Below are positions 14,912 through 21,848 of a stretch of 33,357 nucleotides of DNA, one piece after another. The notes beneath the pieces were generated by a model, which saw nothing but the letters and a program-made list of their open reading frames with translations, had not been told where the DNA came from and ran no database searches. The DNA is from a virus. The stretch's first letter is position 1; each line of letters starts with the position of its first letter. A program made the translations under genes and the position numbers. The DNA lies in the IMG/VR virus record IMGVR_UViG_3300022562_002031, positions 1-33,357 of that record, one strand, 5' to 3'.

Positions 14912-15286
14912 GTGGCCTCGGAGTTCCACCTCGAAACCCAGAGCCAGGTTACGCCGCTCCTGCGAATCGATTACCGCGTGAGCGTCGGCGCCCGCTGCAT
15001 GGCCAGGCGCTCGGGGCCCGGGCTGATCGGGATCGAGATCCTGCGCGGCGACGGAGGCTTGCCGGAGGCGTACACGTCGAGCGTCGGCTACCGGCTCTAC
15101 GGGCCCCTGGCCGCTGGTGAGGAGCTCGAGGTCACGCTCGCGGCCATCGACAAGGTCGGCGCCGGCAGCTATCCGCGGTCCTACCAGCTGCGTGTCGTGG
15201 CGTTCGGCGGGGTGGATGACATCGTCGTGCGCGACGCAAACGTGGGGACGAGCCCGTACTCGGAGCCCGGCATCACGCCCGCGTGA
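14912..15286 (+). CDS. Unknown beta-rich phage protein (124 aa)
   Basis: It starts at GTG 14912 (MASEFHLETQSQVTPLLRID). Upstream is TGATAGCCT plus six bases, not a Shine-Dalgarno sequence. The protein is mostly beta (YRVSVGARCMARRSGPGLIG; YQLRVVAFGGVDDIVVRDAN). No family was recognised. It follows the HTH gene by 18 bases and converges on a minus-strand gene only three bases away. Confidence 0.6.
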   Translation: MASEFHLETQSQVTPLLRIDYRVSVGARCMARRSGPGLIGIEILRGDGGLPEAYTSSVGYRLYGPLAAGEELEVTLAAIDKVGAGSYPRSYQLRVVAFGGVDDIVVRDANVGTSPYSEPGITPA

Positions 15287-15289
15287 TGA

Positions 15290-15751
15290 TCAAAGCTGGT
15301 GATCACCCAACCGTTCGCGAAGCACCGCTGCGCTGATCAGAGCAGATGCAGCGGCGTGGTCAAGTCGGTCGAGCACTTCGCGGATCGCCTCCTGTTTGGC
15401 GCGGTCGACCTGACTCTTACCGATCCGATCGAAACATTGGTACGGTCGCTCGTCCTCTGACGGCAGAGCGTGGCTGTAGGCCGGCACAATGCAAAACTGC
15501 CACCCAGGCCCCCGCCACCACAGCATCGCGTCCGACGTCCCTGATGCCTGGGTTATGTGGACATCGACACCGTCTATCTCCCGAGTACGCCAAGATCCCA
15601 GTGCCCGGCCCGCGAGACCTTCGGAGCAATGCATCTCCCAACGTCGTCGATCTCGGATCAGCGAGAAGACGTTGTTTAGCGTGGTCACAATGTCCGGGAC
15701 TGGGCGACTGGCGGACGGCATGCATTGCCAACCATGCCTCCGCCAGGCCAT
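15290..15751 (-). CDS. Unknown phage protein after gp48 (153 aa)
   Basis: The start is uncertain: ATG 15751 is used here, but no clear Shine-Dalgarno sequence is seen. ATG 15721 (MPSASRPVPDIVTTLNNVFS) looks more protein-like. An ATGATG in another frame overlaps the gp48 stop at about 15767, so a frameshift is possible. The protein has several Trp and Cys residues (DAMLWWRGPGWQFCIVPAYS) and a helical C-terminus. It was not recognised. It may be a tail-fibre assembly helper by position. Confidence 0.5.
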   Translation of the reverse strand: MAWRRHGWQCMPSASRPVPDIVTTLNNVFSLIRDRRRWEMHCSEGLAGRALGSWRTREIDGVDVHITQASGTSDAMLWWRGPGWQFCIVPAYSHALPSEDERPYQCFDRIGKSQVDRAKQEAIREVLDRLDHAAASALISAAVLRERLGDHQL

Positions 15752-15763
15752 TCCCAAGCAGCA

Positions 15764-16354
15764 TCATGTGAACGTGTAGATCTCGGAGAAACCGGCTTGT
15801 AGCTGGCTGTTGATCAAGTCTTGCAGCGCCTGGTCCTGCGCAGCCCCGAGGCTCGTCGCGGTGACGCTCATCGTGACCATCCACAGCCCGCCGACGAGGT
15901 AGTCGTCGGCGGTGCTCACCGTCGTGAACGGGTCGGCGGCCGAGGTCACGACCGCGTCGAGGTACCCGGCGTTGACGCAGACGCTCGTGTAGTAGGCATC
16001 GTTGACGCCACCCTCGCTGCGCATCTTGGCCAGCACCGTGGCGCGCCGCTCCTCGAGCGTCTGGCCGTCGACCGGAACGACCCCGCGCTCGCGCTCGCGA
16101 TCGGGCAGCAAGACGTCCGCGGTCCGCGGGTCGTACTGACGCGCGAGGGTTTCCCGAGCTCGGCGCAGGCGAGAGAAGAATCGGGCGATCGCCCGCGCGA
16201 CGGCGGGCAGCCAGCCGACCGTGCGGTTCCAGTATTCGCCGATCGGGAACTGGCGCAGAACCTCCGGCGTGGCGCTCACGTCCGTCACGTCGAGGTATGC
16301 ACCGTCGCCCCCGACCGAGGCCGACTGTTCGCCGTAGAGGTCGATCACGGCCAT
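15764..16354 (-). CDS. Mu gp48-like (YmfQ/DUF2313) baseplate protein
   Basis: A 196-residue protein matching the gp48/DUF2313 pattern: an LRQFPIGEYWNRTVGWLP opening, then an Arg-rich helical region. ADVLLPDRERERGVVPVDGQ leads into the RRATVLAKM motif, and a GYLDAVVTSAADPF strand set follows. In Mu-like phages it forms part of the baseplate wedge, linked to gp47. The start ATG 16354 lies one base after the fibre-type gene stop, and its position after gp47 is as in Mu, except for two inserted genes. Confidence 0.75.
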   Translation of the reverse strand: MAVIDLYGEQSASVGGDGAYLDVTDVSATPEVLRQFPIGEYWNRTVGWLPAVARAIARFFSRLRRARETLARQYDPRTADVLLPDRERERGVVPVDGQTLEERRATVLAKMRSEGGVNDAYYTSVCVNAGYLDAVVTSAADPFTTVSTADDYLVGGLWMVTMSVTATSLGAAQDQALQDLINSQLQAGFSEIYTFT

Positions 16355-16357
16355 GGG

Positions 16358-16759
16358 TCAACTCTCCACGAGCGGGATCCGGAGCGCGCCGATCAGGAAC
16401 CGCGCGTCATCGCCGAGCCCCGAAAAGTCGACCACCGTGGCGTTCCCCATGGCATCCGTGATCAGGCCGCAGCGGAGAAGGTTGCCAGCGACCGCGTCGT
16501 CGAAGATCGCCCAGTAATCGGCTCGGCCGATCTCCGTGATCGTCGCGAACTGGACGACCGACGCGTTCGAGCGCACGGACCGGCCGGGATCGGGGACCGT
16601 CGTCGTCCAGTCCTGGTGCGCGACGCGAGCGTAGCCGGCGAGCGTGAGTTCGACGCCATCGATGGTGCTTGGGTCGCCGAAGTAGAGCGCGACGTAGCGG
16701 TCGGTGCCGGCGGGCAGCAGGGCCGCGAGCATGATCGCGCGGCCGACTTCAGGATCCAC
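16358..16759 (-). CDS. Phage tail fibre-type structural protein (133 aa)
   Basis: The start is taken as GTG 16759 (MDPEVGRAIMLAALLPAGTD), with AAAGGCGG upstream and 11 bases of overlap with the zinc gene. Key segments are ALYFGDPSTIDGVELTLAGY, SNASVVQFATITEIGRADYW and DAVAGNLLRCG. This alternation is typical of a common phage tail-fibre/minor tail protein family: LYxGDP, then gYaR, then N..v.F, then wai.D....G.lL..G. No enzymatic motif. It probably sits at the baseplate. Confidence 0.6.
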   Translation of the reverse strand: MDPEVGRAIMLAALLPAGTDRYVALYFGDPSTIDGVELTLAGYARVAHQDWTTTVPDPGRSVRSNASVVQFATITEIGRADYWAIFDDAVAGNLLRCGLITDAMGNATVVDFSGLGDDARFLIGALRIPLVES

Positions 16760-17108
16760 CAGCGGCCGCCTTTCGAGCTTCGGCGACAAGTGTCCAGAGG
16801 GCGAGCGACCTCATTGGTCGGAGACCCGCCTCGACTCGTTCGGCCGCCACCAAGTCGGCGAAGTCGTGGTCGGCGCAAGGCCCGTCGCGGTCGAGCAGAG
16901 TACAGGTGTAGCACCCAACCTCGCGATGTTCTGCGCAGCGGTATCGAACATAACCAGCCTCGGTCCACAGGCCATGCCCGTCGAAGTGCTTGCGCCAACC
17001 TTCCAGCAATCCAAATGTCGGGCGCTCGCACACGGGGCACGTTGGCCGTTTCGTCAAGCACAACTTCAAGCCGTGGCGAATGTTGGACTCGGTCACTTGC
17101 TTCATCAT
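16749..17108 (-). CDS. Small zinc-finger protein inside the baseplate operon (119 aa)
   Basis: It starts at ATG 17108, overlapping the gp47 stop (ATGA); ATG 17105 is also possible. It carries CPVCERPTFGLLEGWRKHFD and RYRCAEHREVGCYTCTLL plus CADHD: enough Cys and His for two zinc sites. It resembles no Mu baseplate protein. It interrupts the gp47-gp48 order, so it may be a recent insertion that keeps translational coupling. Function unknown. Confidence 0.65.
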   Translation of the reverse strand: MMKQVTESNIRHGLKLCLTKRPTCPVCERPTFGLLEGWRKHFDGHGLWTEAGYVRYRCAEHREVGCYTCTLLDRDGPCADHDFADLVAAERVEAGLRPMRSLALWTLVAEARKAAAGGS

Positions 17109-18205
17109 GGCGGCTCGGTCCACGTGATCGTACCAGGGATCAGCAGCGACGTCGCTCCAGCCTGCGTGTCGTAGGGACCAAATCCGCCGCCGCCTCCGTC
17201 CACGAACAGCCGGTGGTGTTCCTCGCCAGCTGCTCGGTTGATGGCTGTCACGAGGTCGTCGTAGTAGGCGAGGCCGCCGGGCTCAACACGCGCCAGCGCC
17301 AGCGCCAGCGCCTCCGTGACTGCGCTGCGGATATCCGGCGTGTCCGGCGTCAAGACGATGTATGGGGCGAGGTCTTGCAGCACAGGTCCCTGCACAAACA
17401 CGCCGTGCAGACCGGAGGGCTTGAGCTCGGCGATCGACGCCTCGACCGTCGAGATCAGCAGCGCGCTCGGGATCGGCGAGTCGAGGGGATCGGTGGGATC
17501 CCATTGCTTGGCGATGATCACCAGCACGGTGCCGATGCCGTATGCCGCGTCGAAGGCCCACGCCGCCGAGACGCCTGCGATGGCCGTCGCCCAAATGACG
17601 TAGTCGTTTTCCTTGCCGTATATGGGTCCGGCCTGGATCTTGACCAGCGTGCGCGCACCGACAGACTCCGCGTCCTCGGCGTCGAATCCGTCGGTGAGGC
17701 CGTTCTCGCCAGCGGCGCCGAGCACGATCGCAACCGAGTCAACGCCCGCGGGCGGAGCCACCAATGTCAGCTCGGTGCCGGTTAGAGTATTGCCGATCGC
17801 GCCGGCCTCCGAGGCAGTGACCGTGATGTCGACCTCGCCGACGCCGGGGATCACCGCGGGCGCCTGGGTCAGATACTCGGCGCCGTCGTCTCGGGCGAGC
17901 AAGGTCAGTGCCGGGACCACGCTCGCACCGGCGCCGGTCACCCTCACCAGCCCCGTCGCCGACGTGGCTGGGTTCGGCGCGACCCCGTAGATCGACGCCC
18001 ACAGAAGCTTGTACGCCGCGTCGGCGAGGTCGACGAACATCTGCCGCGCCTGCCATTGCAGGATGCGCAGGTACATGTAGCCGAAGGCCGCGAGCGCGAA
18101 GGCGATCGCCTCGCGAAGGCGGCTCCCGAGCGCGCCGTTGACTTCGGTTTCGACGTCGTCGCGCGCGAGCTGTCGAAGCTGTTTCAGCGTTGGGATCGAG
18201 AACAT
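17105..18205 (-). CDS. Baseplate assembly protein J / Mu gp47-like
   Basis: A 366-residue protein of the baseplate J/gp47 family, part of the wedge around the tail tip. It opens with MFSIPTLKQLRQLARDDVET, then has LWASIYGVAPNPATSATGLV, the repeated V-rich beta domain EVDITVTASEAGAIGNTLTG, and the GLTDGFDAEDAESVGARTLV signature. ATG 18205 is preceded by GGGAGG. Upstream codons to 18256 are a shadow. The stop overlaps the zinc gene. Confidence 0.85.
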   Translation of the reverse strand: MFSIPTLKQLRQLARDDVETEVNGALGSRLREAIAFALAAFGYMYLRILQWQARQMFVDLADAAYKLLWASIYGVAPNPATSATGLVRVTGAGASVVPALTLLARDDGAEYLTQAPAVIPGVGEVDITVTASEAGAIGNTLTGTELTLVAPPAGVDSVAIVLGAAGENGLTDGFDAEDAESVGARTLVKIQAGPIYGKENDYVIWATAIAGVSAAWAFDAAYGIGTVLVIIAKQWDPTDPLDSPIPSALLISTVEASIAELKPSGLHGVFVQGPVLQDLAPYIVLTPDTPDIRSAVTEALALALARVEPGGLAYYDDLVTAINRAAGEEHHRLFVDGGGGGFGPYDTQAGATSLLIPGTITWTEPP

Positions 18206-18206
18206 G

Positions 18207-18611
18207 TCATCCGCCTCCCTGCGAAAGAACGACGGCACCCTCGGCGACGTCGCCATCGGAGCGCCAGATCACCCATCGCATCGTCAGCTCGTTGACGGCG
18301 GTCTGGGTGATCGTGACGCCTACGCTCGAAGCGTAGGCCGGGACAAAAGCGGCGCGCAACGCTGATTCATAGCGTTCCTGGAGGAGCGTCCGCGTGCTGG
18401 CGGTGAGCGGCTGGGCGAAGCTGATCCAGCCTCGAGAGCTCGCCCCCTCTTGCCGACGAGCCAACCACTGTTGGTGGCTACGCGGATCCTCGGGCCGGAC
18501 GCTCTTGCGCTCGGGCGCGTCCGTGAAGCACACCGCGAGCACTTCCTCGGCCAGCGGATCGGTCTGCTGGCCGGCAAGCTCGTAGACGGGCCTTGGGTTG
18601 ATGACTGTCAT
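18207..18611 (-). CDS. Mu gp46-like baseplate wedge protein
   Basis: A 134-residue protein between gpN-like and gp47. Its N-terminal pattern DPLAEEVLAVCFTDAPERKS and the RGWISFAQPLTASTRTLLQE segment fit the gp46/gp25-like wedge family, but the match is weak and position carries most of the weight. The C-terminus is beta (SVGVTITQTAVNELTMRWVI). The start ATG 18611 overlaps the upstream stop. Confidence 0.6.
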   Translation of the reverse strand: MTVINPRPVYELAGQQTDPLAEEVLAVCFTDAPERKSVRPEDPRSHQQWLARRQEGASSRGWISFAQPLTASTRTLLQERYESALRAAFVPAYASSVGVTITQTAVNELTMRWVIWRSDGDVAEGAVVLSQGGG

Positions 18612-19912
18612 ACGACCGGGTCCAGGTATCGAATCACGGCGCCCGGCAGCAATCGGAGCGTCTCGGTGCCCATGGAGTTGATGTCGATCACGCTGTCGAC
18701 CGCTCGCTGGAGCACGTCGTCGTTGACGGCCCCGAGATCATCGTACAGCACCGGGATCAGCGTGAATACGTCCGTCGTCGTCTTCACCGTGTGGGTGAGT
18801 AGGCGCGGCAGAGAGGCGGCCGTCTCCCCGAGGAATTGCCGCGTAGCTTGCCGCATCACGCGGGCGTGCCGGTAGACGTCACGGTCCAGATCATCGAGGG
18901 CGAACAACGCCTCGAACGCGGGCTCGAGCGCGTCGGCCACGGCCAGCACGCTGTTGACCGTGGCGAACTCCGTCGACGTGATCGCGAGGCAGACTGAGAC
19001 GGCGACCGACGACAAGATGAGTTGCGTCGCCGCGGCCACTTCACCGAGTTCTTCGAGGTCCTCGACGCTCGGCGTCTGGACCTGATCGGCCTGCAACGGC
19101 GAAGCACCGGCGTTGAAGTCGGTCCCGTCCACGAGCGCGTCGATCAGCGCGGCCGCGGCCTTGTCCGTGGTTGGCTGTTGGACCGCGGCCGAACCCGTAG
19201 CCGTGTTGCCCTGCGACGAAAGCGACGGGATCAGAGACAGAAGTTGCAGCGCCGCGCCCATGAACGACATCGCCAGCGTTTGCGGCGTGTTCAAGAGGGT
19301 CTCGACGGAGTTGGCTAGTTCGGAGATCGCCCCTGCAACAGCGTTGACCGCCCCGAACGCAGCCGAGATCTTGTCCAGCGTCTTGCTGAGCCAACCGATG
19401 CCGTTCGCCAGAGCCTCGAGCGCACCGCCATAGGGGCCGCCCAAGGTTTGGCCGCGATCGAAGTCGACCGCCACCGCCTGGCTCAGCAGGGAGATCGCTG
19501 CCTCGACCGCCGAGATCGCAGAGTCCGAGAGGACCAGCTGCGGCTCGGCGTCGATGAGCGTGATTGACCCCTCGCTAGCGAGTTGCCGCGCCTCATCGTA
19601 GATCGTCAGCGTGTAGTCGCCGTCGAGCCAGAGTCCCGTCACCTCGCCGAGCACAGGCATGCGCACGGTGAATGGTCCGCCGCGAAGCAGCATCGCTCGC
19701 AGATCCAGCGACGCCGTCTCGTAGTCGTCGACGATCCACTCGCCGTCCTGGATCAGCATGAAGTCGACGCGATGCCGCTGCGGCGCCTGGCCGAGCGTGA
19801 TCGCGGTCGCGCCGTCGACGTTGGGCGCATCCTTGATCACCGTCCGCTCGCTGCCCGAGAGCTGCGTCGTGCGGATGAACACGGGGATGTCGTTGATGGC
19901 TCCGCGCTCCAT
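18608..19912 (-). CDS. Mu gpN-like (DNA circularisation domain) tail/baseplate protein
   Basis: A 434-residue protein whose N-terminal 130 residues resemble the DNA_circ_N domain of Mu gpN. It has a TVIKDAPN strand, a WIVDDYETASLDLRAMLLRG helix, then GGPFTVRMPVLGEVTGLWLD with Pro and Gly in the usual place. The middle part is Ala/Leu-rich, with long helices, and the C-terminus ends in RLLPGAVIRYLDPVV. In Mu gpN precedes gp44 (P); here it follows gp45. Overlaps on both sides show coupling. Confidence 0.7.
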   Translation of the reverse strand: MERGAINDIPVFIRTTQLSGSERTVIKDAPNVDGATAITLGQAPQRHRVDFMLIQDGEWIVDDYETASLDLRAMLLRGGPFTVRMPVLGEVTGLWLDGDYTLTIYDEARQLASEGSITLIDAEPQLVLSDSAISAVEAAISLLSQAVAVDFDRGQTLGGPYGGALEALANGIGWLSKTLDKISAAFGAVNAVAGAISELANSVETLLNTPQTLAMSFMGAALQLLSLIPSLSSQGNTATGSAAVQQPTTDKAAAALIDALVDGTDFNAGASPLQADQVQTPSVEDLEELGEVAAATQLILSSVAVSVCLAITSTEFATVNSVLAVADALEPAFEALFALDDLDRDVYRHARVMRQATRQFLGETAASLPRLLTHTVKTTTDVFTLIPVLYDDLGAVNDDVLQRAVDSVIDINSMGTETLRLLPGAVIRYLDPVV

Positions 19913-20613
19913 CAGGTCCCCTTCGCTTTCGTCGTCGCGGCTGCGTTGAACAGGTCGTTGCCGAGGATCGCCGGCGGCACGACGGCTGTTCCGTTCAAGA
20001 ACGCGGCGAAGTTGGTGAACGCCAGCACGCCGCCATCGTTGGGCGCAAAGTTGCCGGGCTGGATGGCGTACGCGGCCGCCTGCGCCATGTGGTCCTGCGC
20101 TGCTTGGGCCTTGAGCAAGGCAGCCGCCAACGCGTCGCCTACATTGACGCTCTGCCCGTCATCAGCGACCAGCGTGATGTCGGCCGCCGGAGCCGCTGTG
20201 ATCACGATGCCACCGGCATCCGGAAGCTCGATCGTCGCGCCGTCCTTGCTCGTGATCGTGAGGCTGCCGTCGTCGTCGAGGTAGACCACGTGGCCGCCTG
20301 CGCTCCACAGGGCCTTGTCGCCGGGCTCTGTAGCCGGGCGACCGGTGACGCTCGACACGAACGCGGTGAGGCTGTCGCTGTCGCCCCCAGGTGCGAGTAG
20401 CAACGCTTCGCCGCTCGACGGTTGACCGGCCAGGCCGTAGGGCTCGAACACGTCGGCATCGTCGTCGCCATCGACCGTGCACGTAGGCACGGCGTCGGCG
20501 CTTCCGCTCGGGCTGCTCGCCTCCCCGAGCTCGATCATCGTCTCGGCGCCGGCCTTATCTCCGGCCTTGCGCTTGTCGATCAGCCTCACGAGCCCGTGGA
20601 GTCGTCGATCCAT
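19912..20613 (-). CDS. Mu gp45-like baseplate spike / assembly protein V
   Basis: A 233-residue protein starting at ATG 20613 (MDRRLHGLVRLIDKRKAGDK), overlapping the upstream TGA by one base. After a short helix comes SGEALLLAPGGDSDSLTAFV, then repeated beta segments (WSAGGHVVYLDDDGSLTITS, GIVITAAPAADITLVADDGQ). These are the hallmark of the gp45/gpV spike domain, which trimerises to pierce the envelope. The 37 codons upstream in this frame are a shadow. Confidence 0.8.
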   Translation of the reverse strand: MDRRLHGLVRLIDKRKAGDKAGAETMIELGEASSPSGSADAVPTCTVDGDDDADVFEPYGLAGQPSSGEALLLAPGGDSDSLTAFVSSVTGRPATEPGDKALWSAGGHVVYLDDDGSLTITSKDGATIELPDAGGIVITAAPAADITLVADDGQSVNVGDALAAALLKAQAAQDHMAQAAAYAIQPGNFAPNDGGVLAFTNFAAFLNGTAVVPPAILGNDLFNAAATTKAKGT

Positions 20614-21848
20614 CAGCTGCCCTCCGGTGGCTTGAATAGCAGTTCGAGCTTGTCCGCGTCGAAGTCGACGGTGTCGCTCGCGTTGGCGATCGCCGTGACC
20701 GTCGCGCTGTGCTGGCGCAGCCATTCGGGGTTGGTTCGGTATCGACCTCGGCCGCCGATCTTGCCGCCGTCGTTGACGGTGAAGTCCTCGAGCACCGCAT
20801 AGGCATCAGGCGGTCCGAACTCGAGCATGGTCTTGTCAGCCCCGCCCATGTCCCGCGAGAGAGTCACCGACGTCAGGAGCATCGTGTCGCTAAAGCCCCT
20901 CACACGGTCGTCGAGCGGGTACAACGTGTTTGGCCAGAAGAGCGCCTGCGAGTTGTTCGGGCTCCAGCCGTCGAGTTCGACCATCACACGGATCGCCTCG
21001 GCCCTGCGCTTGCGAACCTCGTACTCGGCTTGCCGCAGGAGCTCGTCCTCGGTCCGAGCTCCTGCCTCCGCGTCGATGATCAGCGGCGAGTATTTGGCCG
21101 ATGTGTCGAACGCAGGGGCGCCCAGGTGCGTGAGACCGCCGCTGCCCTTTCGCTTCTTGCTCTTGCGCGCGACGATGATCTCCGAGTGGATCGCTCGACC
21201 GTCAAGTTCGTAGTCCCACGTGATCACCCGCGCGTGCGGTCGCGTGATCGAGATCGGCGACGTACGGACGGCGTTGCGCGTGAGCCGGATCGACGCCTTC
21301 GCCTTGCGGTCGGGGCTGACCGAGGCCGCGCCGCTCACCAAGATCAGGCCCTGGCGCCTGGCGACGCGCTGTACGAAATCCCATGCACCTTCGTTTTTCT
21401 TGACCTTGACCTTGTCGATTGGCACATCGGCGATCTCGTTGCCGGTCTCGCCAACGTCGACGACGAGGTCGAATGGCTTGACCACGCGCTCGATGATCTG
21501 CCGCGCGGAGAGATTGCGGAACACACGGCTCGTCACGCTCTCGCCGTCGCCGATCTTGATCGATGACTTGGTCAGGCGCTGCGCCGACGAGAACCCCGTG
21601 ATCGACAAGGTGTCCGACTTCGCATCACCGTGACTGCGATAGTTCATCACTTCGCCGACGAGGACGATTCGGCCGGCGATCGCCACCGCCATGGAGTCGC
21701 CGATGCTGAGCTCCGCGAGCGGGATGTCGTCGGCGACCTCGACTTGAACCTGATCGGCCAGTTCGGTCACTGCGAGGCGCAGCGAAAAGGACTGCACGCG
21801 CTGCAAGTTTTTCCCGCCGATTTGCACGACGAGACTCGGCACGGTCAT
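20613..21848 (-). CDS. Baseplate hub protein, Mu gp44/P (gpD-like)
   Basis: A 411-residue tail hub of the gpD/gp27-like family. N-terminal strands (RVQSFSLRLAVTELADQVQV) are followed by DSMAVAIAGRIVLVGEVMNY. Next are the LSARQIIERVVKPFDLVVDV module and an EGAWDFVQRVARRQGLIL segment with the conserved QRVA pattern. The C-terminal half resumes with beta strands and a PNTLYPLDDRVRGFSDTMLL section. It links tube, tape measure and spike. ATG 21848 overlaps the tape-measure stop (ATGA). Confidence 0.85.
   Translation of the reverse strand: MTVPSLVVQIGGKNLQRVQSFSLRLAVTELADQVQVEVADDIPLAELSIGDSMAVAIAGRIVLVGEVMNYRSHGDAKSDTLSITGFSSAQRLTKSSIKIGDGESVTSRVFRNLSARQIIERVVKPFDLVVDVGETGNEIADVPIDKVKVKKNEGAWDFVQRVARRQGLILVSGAASVSPDRKAKASIRLTRNAVRTSPISITRPHARVITWDYELDGRAIHSEIIVARKSKKRKGSGGLTHLGAPAFDTSAKYSPLIIDAEAGARTEDELLRQAEYEVRKRRAEAIRVMVELDGWSPNNSQALFWPNTLYPLDDRVRGFSDTMLLTSVTLSRDMGGADKTMLEFGPPDAYAVLEDFTVNDGGKIGGRGRYRTNPEWLRQHSATVTAIANASDTVDFDADKLELLFKPPEGS

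Noticed and set aside
15417-16361. 314-codon minus-strand frame over gp48
   Set aside because: Arg-rich out-of-frame shadow of gp48; only its short segment after the gp48 stop is discussed as a possible frameshift.
15821-17785. 654-codon plus-strand open frame
   Set aside because: It is antisense to gp47, the zinc protein, the fibre protein and gp48; its Arg/Val/Asp-rich sequence shows no domain and arises from the G/C third-position bias of the minus-strand genes.
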